Source: Baffinella frigidus | Lineage: Eukaryota; Cryptophyceae; Cryptomonadales; Baffinellaceae | Length of the DNA: 12,496 nucleotides | NCBI GenBank assembly: GCA_026770585.1 | Contig: MU647628.1 | Span: forward strand, 37,174 to 49,669 | Direction: 5' to 3' | Shown here: piece after piece, positions 1-8,101 of the stretch | How positions within the stretch are numbered: the stretch's first letter is position 1 | How the letters are laid out: each line of letters begins with the position of its first letter | Made by a program: the position numbers and the translations under genes | Notes under the pieces: generated by a model | What the model was told of the DNA's origin: nothing | Seen by the model: the letters and a program-made list of their open reading frames with translations, nothing else | Database searches by the model: none

Positions 1-205
1 GAGAGGGAGAGGGAGAGGGAGAGGGAGAGAGAGAAGGAGAGAGGGAGGGAGAGGGAGGGCGAGAGAGAGAGGAGCGAGAGAGAGAGGGAGGGCGAGCGAG
101 CGAGCGAGCGAGAGAAAGAGGGAGGGCCAGCGAGCGAGCGAGCGAGCGAGCGAGCGAGCGAGGCGAGAGAGGGAGGGCGAGCGAGCGAGAGCGAGAGCGA
201 GAGTG
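1..205. repeat. GA / GAGC microsatellite
   Basis: This is a purine-rich simple repeat of GAGAGG units passing into GAGC units (about 75-200) with short interruptions. No coding signal is visible. It lies beyond the 3' end of the minus-strand gene. Confidence 0.95.
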
Positions 206-258
206 CGAGTTGAGACTTCACTGAGGAGAGGACAAGGGATCGGCCTGCATCTCCTTGT

Positions 259-300
259 AGTGGACGTGACCCTGTCAAGTCACCCCGGCTATCGTACAAC
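259..300 (+). repeat. Diverged copy of the GTGGACGTGAC repeat
   Basis: The block reads GTGGACGTGAC, then GTCAAGTCACCCCGGCTATC. It matches the tandem pair at 684-757 with a few changes. It directly precedes the foldback element at 316. Confidence 0.6.
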
Positions 301-315
301 GGGACTGTGTCCCTG

Positions 316-421
316 CAGGGGTACCTCGCTCATAAGAAACGCCCACCCCCCTAGGATCACCATAGGGCCCTACTGTAGGGTCCTGGGGGGGTGGATGTTT
401 CTTATGAGCGAGGTACCCCTG
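316..421. mobile_element. Foldback MITE-like element, family A, copy 1
   Basis: The element is nearly palindromic over about 106 bp. The left end CAGGGGTACCTCGCTCATAA is repeated inverted at the right end as TTATGAGCGAGGTACCCCTG. The inner arms (CCCACCCCCCTAGG and CCTGGGGGGGTGG) also pair. There is no coding capacity. Three more copies lie at 455, 7571 and 9111, so this is a dispersed non-autonomous family. Which transposase moves it cannot be told. Confidence 0.8.
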
Positions 422-454
422 TAGGGTCCCCCGAGTGCAGTCACTCACGCACAG

Positions 455-577
455 TACAGGGGTACCTCGCTCATAAGAAAGCGCCTCCTCCTAGGACCCT
501 ACAGTAGCCCTATGCCTAGAGCCCTATGGTTGTCCTAGAGGGGGGGGGCGTTTTCATGCGAGCGAGGTACCCCTGTA
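455..577. mobile_element. Foldback MITE-like element, family A, copy 2
   Basis: This copy starts TACAGGGGTACCTCGCTC and ends GAGCGAGGTACCCCTGTA, so the termini are perfectly inverted and begin and end with TA. That fits a TA target-site duplication, as in Tc1/mariner-type MITEs. The target rule is inference from few copies. The core differs from copy 1 and carries a run of nine G. Confidence 0.8.
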
Positions 578-591
578 CACTCGCATGCACC

Positions 592-599
592 CTCTCCCC

Positions 600-640
<41 letters not shown>
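592..640. repeat. CT microsatellite
   Basis: A C-rich stretch leads into (CT)n. It is a plain simple repeat with no gene signal. Confidence 0.9.
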
Positions 641-683
641 AATCCCTCACGCTCGCACCCTCTCCACGCCCCCCCCGGAGTCA

Positions 684-757
684 AAGTGGACGTGACTAGT
701 AAAGTCACTCCGGTTATCCTAAGTGGACGTGACTAGTAAAGTCACTCCGGCTATCCT
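684..757 (+). repeat. Two tandem 37 bp units with a hairpin
   Basis: Units at 684-720 and 721-757 are almost identical (AAGTGGACGTGACTAGTAAA and on). Each contains GTGACT and AGTCAC around AGTAA, a 6 bp stem. A third diverged copy is at 259-300. Function unknown. Confidence 0.8.
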
Positions 758-841
758 ACACGGGACTGTTCCCCCCCACCCCCCCGCCCCCCTGTGCGAC
801 CCCTCACGCACCCCCCCCCGTTCCTGGAACACGGCCTTAAG

Positions 842-979
842 GGTGCCAATTCCGTAAGCAAGGGCTCCAATTCCGCGGCGGGGAATTGGAGCCATTTGAT
901 ATGGAATTGGAGCCCTTTCCGGCCGGAATTGGAACCCTTTCCGGAATTGGAGCCCTTTCCGGAATTGGAACCCTTTCCG
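842..979. repeat. 18 bp tandem repeat with an inverted section
   Basis: Units of GGAATTGGAGCCCTTTCC recur at 903, 925, 943 and 961. The opposite orientation (AAGGGCTCCAATTCC) occurs at 859-873, so the left part can fold back on the right. No coding signal. Confidence 0.85.
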
Positions 980-980
980 A

Positions 981-1092
981 CCTAGGACCCTACGGTAGGC
1001 AACCCGTAGGGTCATAGGGGGGTTCCTACGGATAAGGTAACGGAAACTCGGCCCGAAATGGGCCGGAAATCCCTTCGTAGCCCGCTGTGTGG
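981..1092. mobile_element. Family B MITE, left end missing
   Basis: This copy shares CCTAGGACCCTACGGTAGGC and the right terminus CCCGCTGTGTGG with the complete copy at 5178-5338. The left inverted terminus is absent, and the 18 bp tandem repeat abuts it instead. Its right end lies 5 bp from the stop codon of the distal terminal exon. Confidence 0.75.
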
Positions 1093-1097
1093 TGGGG

Positions 1098-1142
1098 CTA
1101 CAAGAGCTTGAGCCTCCTTACGAGCTTGAACTGCTCCGGAAC
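1098..1142 (-). CDS. Alternative (distal) terminal exon, copine-type VWA protein
   Basis: A TTCCAG acceptor at 1143-1148 is followed by VPEQFKLVRRLKLL and a TAG stop at 1098-1100. The peptide corresponds to the family C-terminus that follows ALME (ME[IV]P[ED]QY/F...LL). It is a diverged duplicate of the exon at 1698-1742: same length, frame and stop, with conservative changes (I to V, M to K, I to V, K to R). Splicing from the exon 11 donor at 2531 would give an alternative tail. Whether it is used cannot be decided here. Confidence 0.7.
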   Translation of the reverse strand, partial: VPEQFKLVRRLKLL

Positions 1143-1149
1143 CTGGAAT

Positions 1150-1220
1150 TGGTATTTGGGGTTTAGGGTTTGGGGTTTGGGATTTGGGGTGTGGGGTTTG
1201 GGGTTTGGGGTTGAGGGTTT
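1150..1220 (+). repeat. Telomere-like GGGTTTGG array
   Basis: Degenerate units of GGGTTTAG and GGGTTTGG, G-rich on +. On the transcribed strand this puts a C-rich stretch just upstream of the distal terminal exon's acceptor. Confidence 0.85.
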
Positions 1221-1348
1221 CCCCAGGTTTCCCATACACTCACCCACCATCCCCCCTTTCCAAGGGTGATTAGGCCACTGGCGTGACCGAAAAATGGCCC
1301 AAATGGCAGTTAATTAAATATCCTTGTTCCGAGCAATTGTTACTTAGT

Positions 1349-1495
1349 ACCACGAAACTAAATGGACCGTCCTGCGAAGCCCACTGTGTGGAAACAAGTA
1401 GTGTCGTTTCGTGGTTCTCAAGAGTTTTTTCGTGGTGTTCAAATTTCAGACACATTTCGTTTCGTGGTACTTTCGATTCGTGGTACTCTTTTTCG
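1349..1495. repeat. TTTCGTGGTACT dispersed repeats
   Basis: Motifs of the form TTTCGTGGT(A/T)CT occur at about 1407, 1428, 1462 and 1477. An inverted copy, ACCACGAAAC, is at 1349. GCGAAGCCCACTGTGTGGAA at 1374-1393 resembles the family B right terminus, so an old remnant is possible. Short reading frames on both strands here resemble nothing known and are not annotated as genes. Confidence 0.5.
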
Positions 1496-1500
1496 ATTTC

Positions 1501-1649
1501 ATCTCGCAAGATAACTGAATCAGTTCCTTTTCAATAGGAGGTTGCATAGGAGAAATTAGTTAGGGCATAGTAAAATGAATTGGGCCTCCTAATTAAATTA
1601 AAATCAATTAATTAGGGAAGTGATTCAGTTATCTTTCGACATGAGATTG
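1501..1649. mobile_element. Foldback element between the two terminal exons
   Basis: The left arm holds AAGATAACTGAATCAGTTCC and the right arm GTGATTCAGTTATCTTTCG, inverted, about 88 bp apart. An inner AT-rich hairpin (CCTCCTAATTAA and TTAATTAGG) lies in the loop. It is palindromic and non-coding, so MITE-like, with a single copy in view. No clear target duplication. Confidence 0.6.
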
Positions 1650-1697
1650 GAGGGTGCGCTGCCTTATGAGCGCGGCAACCCGAGAGGCCGGGAGAGG

Positions 1698-1742
1698 CTA
1701 CAAGAGCTTGAGCCTCTTTATGAGCATGAACTGCTCCGGAAT
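1698..1742 (-). CDS. Exon 12 (proximal terminal exon), copine-type VWA protein
   Basis: A TTTCAG acceptor at 1743-1748 is followed by [14 protein letters not shown] and TAG at 1698-1700. It is in phase 0 with exon 11 (ALME then IPEQF), which matches the copine/RGLG consensus ALMEIP[ED]QY. It is the nearest downstream terminal exon and so the default end of the protein. A complete diverged copy lies 600 bp further on (1098-1142). Confidence 0.85.
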   Translation of the reverse strand: MPEQFMLIKRLKLL

Positions 1743-4700
1743 CTGAAATCGGCAAGGGCGGTTAGGATAAGGCGGTTAGGATAAGGCGGTTAGGATAGGG
1801 CGGTTAGGATAGGCCTGCCTCGGGACGAAGGAAAGCACCCCCAGACATGCGTCTGGGGTAGTTGACTAACCAGGACAGGTTCTGAACCAGGACGATGACT
1901 CATCCAGGCAGGATTATTACCAGAATAATGCCACACCTCTTCACCCACGTGAGTACCTTGCCAGCCCTGAGAAGGAGATCGCGCGTGAGCTCCTTCCGGA
2001 CGTGACTCCACTTGACTACCCATTTCTGAGCTTTTGATCATCACTTGACCATCAACGGCTCAAGCAAGGTGCCCACGCGTGAACACCTTAAGTGGCTCAC
2101 GCGTGAGACTTTTCTGCATGACAAAGCCTGTGATTAGTCAACTGCCCCGGGAGAGCTCGTAACCTCATGAGGGCGGCGGTGGCGCAGCACGCGTCGGGAA
2201 TCTCGACATCAGGCTGTTGAACGCAGTTGACTAAACCGTGCAGGGTTTGTGCCACGCCGTTCACTGAACCAGGCAGGATTGGTACCAGGAGAATTTGGAA
2301 TTAGTCAAATGCCACGGGAAGAAGGTTCGTAACCTCCATGAGTGCCGCAGTGGCGAAGCGGTTGACGCCGGACGGGACGCGCGACATCAGGCTGGTGAAC
2401 GGCAGAACACGCGTCCGAGGCAGTTGACTAACCCGGGCAGGGTTTGTACCAGGAGGGTGCCTAACCCGGACGTGACTGGTACCAGGACACCCTTCAATTA
2501 GTCAACTGCCCTGGGAAGAAGGGCTCGGAACCTCCATGAGAGCCGCGGTGGCGAAGCAGGCGTCGGGGTTCACGCCGGGCGGGACACGCGACATGAGGCT
2601 GTTGAACGGCACAAACTGCCGAGCGCGGGAACCACTTTAGACGTGATGGTGGTCAATCAAAAGTTGACGTGACATGAGGCTGTTGAAATGCACAAACTGC
2701 CGAGCGAGGGAATTAATAGGGTAACGGGCTGAAAACCGGGTAGTTAATAGGGTAACGGGCTGAAAACCGGGTGGTTAAGCCTACGGTATTACCTACGGTA
2801 GGCCGTAGGGCCCTGGGGGTTCTAGGGGGGGTCCTTTGAAATATTAGGTCCTAGGGGAAAAGGAGGGGTTAGGGGTTGAGGCCCGGCGGGACCCACGACA
2901 TCAGGCTGTTGAACGGCACAAACTGCCGAGCGCGGGAACCACTTTAGACGTGATGGTGGTCAATCAAAAGTTGACGTACGGGCAAGTTCCACGAAATCCG
3001 AGGAAGTTGGCAACACTGGGCGGGACCCGCGACATCAGGTGGTCAACGGCACAAACTGCCCGGGGTTGGGGGTGAGGGTTTCGCGGTTAGGGTCACCTAG
3101 CAGTTATTGAATTTTCGGGACGCGTGGGACACGAGGCTGTTGAACGGCACGAACTGCCGAGCGCGGGAATGCACCGATCAGCGTGTGGCGTCCTTGGGGG
3201 AAGCGGTTGTTTCTGACGCTTTCGGACGCGGTTTTGTACCGGATGTCGGGTATATATGTATGTATGGCGAACCGAGATAGGACGTTTCGCAGAAAAAAGA
3301 GGAATCGGGGTTGACGTCTGGCTGTTGAACAGCACAAACAACCAGGGGTTAGGGGTGAGGGGTGAGGGATTACGTGGGTTTGTCTACAAGATATCAATTT
3401 CCATGCACTGCCACCACGCGGGAGTGCGCCCATCAGCGTCTGAACCAAGGTTCAAACGCTGATGGCGAAATTGACTTAGAACTGACCTCAGGGGAGCCTC
3501 ATGACCTGTGGGTTCTCAGACCCTTGAACCTTGGCCGTGTCGCCAAGGTTCAACGTCAAGGTTGTTTCACAACCGTGGCGACCTTGAGCCCCTAACCCCT
3601 GGTAACTTTTGGCGGATGAAAGTCCGAGTGTATTTATCTCGGACGTGCCCGTACTAAACTTGCACACGCGTGTCCACTTTAGTACTAAAGTCGGGTTTAG
3701 GGTTTAGGGTCTATGGTTTAGGGTTTAGGGTTTAGGTTTAGGGTTTAGGGCTTAGGGCTTAGGGCTTAGGGCTTAGGGTGTAGGGTTTGGGATTTAGGGT
3801 TTAGGATTCAGGGTTTTAGGGGTAAGGGGTTTAGGGTTTAGGGGAACCTGGAAGTGATCGAATCTCCGGATTGAGGGTTTAGGGTTAGGGTTTAGGGTTT
3901 AGGGGTAAGGATTTAGGGGTTAGGGGTTAGGTTTCAGGGAGCACCCATCTACCCATCCAAACGCTTGGCGGTTTAGGGTTTAGGGTTTAGGGTTTGGGAT
4001 TTAGGGTTTAGGGTTTAGGGTTTGGGATTTAGGGGTTAGGGCTTAGGGTTTCAGGGGAACCTGAAAGTTATCGGACCTCCGGGTGGGAAGCTCGTTGAGA
4101 TTTCATCTAGGAACATACCAGAATCTGTCCACATAAAAGGCATCAGATAGCATCCTTCCATGCCTAAAATAGCATATGCACCAATATCTTCGGCGTTGGA
4201 AGCCTTCAGAAGCTTGACAGATTCTGTCTTGGTTTAGGGGAACGATTTTTCCCGGGGGGGGGGGGTCATTCTCACACAATGTATTGATTAATTGGTTTTA
4301 GAAAGTCAACTCCCCCACCAAATCGTCAACTTATTGTTCACTATTACTAAATAGAATTAGGGTTTCAGGGGAACCTGGAAGTTGTCGAATCTCCGGGTGG
4401 GAAGCTCGTCGTCAAACTCCTGGGTTTAGGGTTTGGGGTTTAGGGTTTAGGGTTGAAGGTTTAGGGTTTAAGGGTTTTGAGTTTTGGGGTTTAGGGTTTA
4501 GGGTTTATGGTTTAGGGTTTAGGGTTTAGGGGTTTTAGGGTTTAGGGTTTAGGGTTCAGGGGTGCAGGGGTGCAGGGGTTCAGGGGTTCAGGGGTGCAGG
4601 GGGTTGGGGGGTGAGTCTACTGACCCTAAGTTCTGTAAATTAAAAATATTTTTTTCGGTAACATATATTCGTGTGAAATTGTGTCCCAACTAACTGGGAC

Positions 4701-4961
4701 TCCGAGTTACACCCCTAGAGCGTAGCTGCAGAGCTGTTCAGCCTGGTCTTGTAGAGTACGAACCGACTGGCATTGAAGGGGTTTTATCCGGGGAAACCTA
4801 TTTTTCTTTTATTTGATTCCAATAAAAATTGCTACACGAATGATTTAACATTACTAGTAAGAACGAATTGTGTAGTAATTCTCATTGCCATTTAATCAAA
4901 GAAAAATAAGTTTCCCCGGATAAGGTTGAGGGTCTCTCTCCCTCTGACCCTCTCTCTCTCT

Positions 4962-4992
<31 letters not shown>

Positions 4993-7900
4993 CATCTCTC
5001 TCTCTTTCTCTCCATCTCTCTCTCTCTCTCTCCATCTCTCTCCCTCTCTCTCTCCATCTCTCTCCCTTTCTCTCTCCAACTCTCTCTCTCTCATGAAGGT
5101 GGGGGGTGACCTCCATCGTGTCCCACGGGCCGTCTCCGACGCCCACCTGTTTGCGCGGGTGTTTCGGGGGTAAGCTACCACACAGCGGACTTCGAAGGGA
5201 TTTCGAATAACCCTTAAGCGATAAGACCTAGGACCCTACGGTAGGCAACCCGAAGGGACATAGGGGGGTTCCTACGGATAAGGTAACGGGAACTCGGGCT
5301 CTCAGAGCCCGAAAATCCCTTCGAAGCCCGCTGTGTGGAAGGTAGATATAAGGCTACCTGGAAAAGGGAATTCAAACTCCCATGGCGCGAGGCCGGTCCA
5401 CTAAAATCACCTGAGCCATTATGAGGTGGATCCAGGCCAGGTGGTCGTCAATAATGACCTCTCTCTCTTCGGGGGTAAGGTCCGACCGTTTCCCAGCGAG
5501 TTTCGGGGGTAAGGGGAAGCAGTTGACTGAAGTTGCTCGCGGCTTTTTGCCCAAAGGACTTAGTGCCACTAAGTTCTTCCGGGGGGTCGGATTTCGAGCG
5601 ATCTCTGGTACAAATCAGCCATACAAGGAGGGGGAATCTGCACCATGGTGATTGAAATTGGGAAGTTGCTCGCGGCCTTTTGCCACAATCCTTTTGCCAC
5701 AATCAGTCTGTACCACGGGGGGGTCGAAATCCGTCCGCATCCCTGGTACAAACCCACCATTCTTGAGGGAAAATGTGCACCATGATGCTCGACATTGGGA
5801 AGTCGCTCGCAGACTTTTGCCCAAAGAACTTTGTGCCGTGGGGGGGGTGGATTTCGGACGACAACTGGTACAAATGCGCCTGGATCGTGGGGGGAATGTG
5901 CACCATGATGATCGACATTGGGAAGTTGCTCGCGCGGACGATAGCCTCCTCGGTCGCCTGCCGGTTCGTGACCTGCCAAAAACGGCTCCAAGCCCGTCAA
6001 CTTTCCGCGAGGAAATCAACTTTATAAGATAACGGACTGAAAACCGGGTAGTTAAGCCTACGGTATTGCCGAATTGTAAAATTGGAAGGGGGGGCGGGGC
6101 GAATTTATGGGGAGCCCAAATCAAGTGGGACAGAGCTAGAAAACGGCTCAACGCTGTCAACTTTCCATGAGAAATAGCTCCAGCGGGGTTGCTGAAGTTG
6201 ACGATTTTTTATCAAAGCGTTTTAGATATTGTTCGATAACGTTCTAGATTGTTCCGCCTCGAATGATCTAGAACGTTCTCGAACGTCAGCAATGGTGACG
6301 AGGAGTGTACCGGCCCGTCAGCAATCACGCCGAGAACGTGGTACATGTAGCTCTTCTCCTCCTGCACGATCTTCTTCCAGAAAGTTCTAGATACTGTGGG
6401 ACAACCGGTCTAGATTGTTCTAGATACTGTTCCAGGCGTTCTAGATTGTTCTAGATTGTTCTCGATTGTTCTGGACGGACCTGTCCGTCAGCAACGATGA
6501 CGAGGATGTGGTAGCTCTTCTCCTCTTGCACGATCTTCTTCCAGAAAGTTCTAGATACTGTGGGACAGCCGTTCTAGATGATTCTAAATACTTTACCAGA
6601 CGTTCTAGAATGTTCTAGATTGTTCTGGACGGACCTGTCCGTCAGCAACGATAACGAGGATGTGGTAGCTCTTCTCCTCCTGCACGATCTTGATTGCTTC
6701 GTTGATCACCTGGGTTTAGGGTTAAGGGTTGAGGGGTTGGGGTTTGGGTTTAGGGTTTAGGGTTCAGGGTTTGGGGATGAGGGTTTAGGGTTTAGGGTTT
6801 GGGGATGAGGGTTTAAGGTTTAGGGTTTGGGGTTTGGGGTTTGGGGTTTAGGGTTTGGGGTTTGGGGTTTGGGGTTTGGGGTTTGGGGTTTGGGGTTTGG
6901 GGTGTGGGGTTTAGGGCTAGGATTGTGGGTGTGGGGTTTGGGATTTGGGGTTTGGGGTTCGGGGTTTAGGGATTAGAGTTTATGGATAGGGTTTGGGGTT
7001 TGGGGTTTGGGGTTCGGGGTTTGGGGTTTAAGATTTGGGGTTTAGGCAATACCGGCGCGAAGTTGGTCGGGCCGGCGAGTTGAATCGAGGGCGTGATTTC
7101 GTTGTATCTGCTCAAATGGCTCCAACGTCAAACGGCTGTAAGGGGGGGGCAGGTTTCTGGTAGGGGGGGGGGGGGGTGCGGGTTTGGCGTCGAGGGGTTG
7201 GCGTTGAGTGACGAGGAGAGTTGAATCGAGGGCGTGATTTCGTTGTATCTGCTCGTGTTTCGGGTGTAGGGTTCATGTGTTTCGGGTGTAGGGTTTAGGG
7301 TTTAGGGAAAGGGTTCACCCCCACTTGGTGTGGGGGGTACGGAGGAAGGGGTTGGGGGTCAGCGTTTCGGCGTTTGGGTGAAGGGGGTAGGCTGTAGGGG
7401 TCAAGGCATAGAGGGTAGGAGGTGGAGTTAGAATCCATCCGGAAAATGCTCGTGTGAGTGGCCGACACGGGGTACAGTAAGTGGCACAATGCGTCGAGCA
7501 TGTGCGGCGCTGACGCTGGTTGTTTGGCAATAAAGCACCAATCTTTCTCCCTGTCAGATCCACGCAGTGCTACAGGGGTACCTCGCTCATAAGAAAGCGC
7601 CCACCCCCTAGGACCACCATAGGTCCCTAGGCATAGGCCTACTGTGGGGTCCTGGGGGGGGGGCGGTTTCTAACTTATCAATCTCTCTCTGCTCACGCGC
7701 GGGTTTGGCGTTTAGGGTTTGGCGTTGGGTGACGAGGTTTACGGGTTAAGTGATGCGGGTTTCGGGTTTGGGGATGAGGGTTCAGGGTTTAGGGTTTAGG
7801 GTTTAGGGTTTGGGGTGTGGAGTTCGAGAATCCCACGACGGTGGGGAGGGTGGTCCCCTGTGGGGCTTCAGGGTTTAGGGTTTAGGGATGAGGGTTCAGG

Positions 7901-8066
7901 GTTTAGGGTGAGGGGTTCTGGGGTCACCGTTCCAAACCCTCGGCAAAACCCTGGCCATTTATCAGGCATCGCGGACTTCACGGATACGTATATGTTTATA
8001 TATGTTTACATCTATCTATCTATCTATCTATCTATCTATATATATATATATATATACATATAAATA

Positions 8067-8101
<35 letters not shown>

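Larger units (their letters stand above)
6200..6634. repeat. TTCTAGA-rich tandem block of intron 7
   Basis: Many GTTCTAGATTGTTCTAGA units lie between duplicated exon 7 pieces. The larger unit of about 160 bp (exon 7 shard plus AGTTCTAGATACTGTGGGAC) repeats through the block. A related fragment is found far away at 9660-9797. Confidence 0.8.

Noticed and set aside
1270-1537. 79- and 84-codon frames on opposite strands
   Set aside because: They overlap each other and dispersed TTTCGTGGT repeats, and no domain is recognisable.
2502-2531. Exon 11 reading through to a stop (VPSPSSQGS)
   Set aside because: A good donor after ALME joins two exons with the conserved PEQF tail, which fits the family better than read-through.
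3690-4600. True chromosome end (telomere)
   Set aside because: The TTTAGGG arrays are short, degenerate, internal and separated by exons, so they are interstitial repeats.
4882-5181. Arg/Glu-rich minus-strand frames of 84 and 99 codons
   Set aside because: They are the translation of a CT microsatellite. The only real coding part is exon 9 (5111-5146), which they happen to cross.
5461-5500. LTPEERE reading as an extra exon before exon 8's helix
   Set aside because: It lies on the wrong side of exon 8, and exon 7 joins exon 8 directly in phase. The motif is a repeated intron sequence (CTTACCCCCGAA).
5569-6160. Minus- and plus-strand frames of 126 to 181 codons over the 5531-5972 tandem
   Set aside because: The frames cross exon 8 and its copies in mixed phases. 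The one family-like reading is the spliced exon 8.
7440-7503. Possible further copy of exon 6 (RRIVPLTV, then a shift to VSATHTSIF)
   Set aside because: The resemblance to the family is weak, needs a frameshift, and a far better exon 6 exists at 7053-7107.
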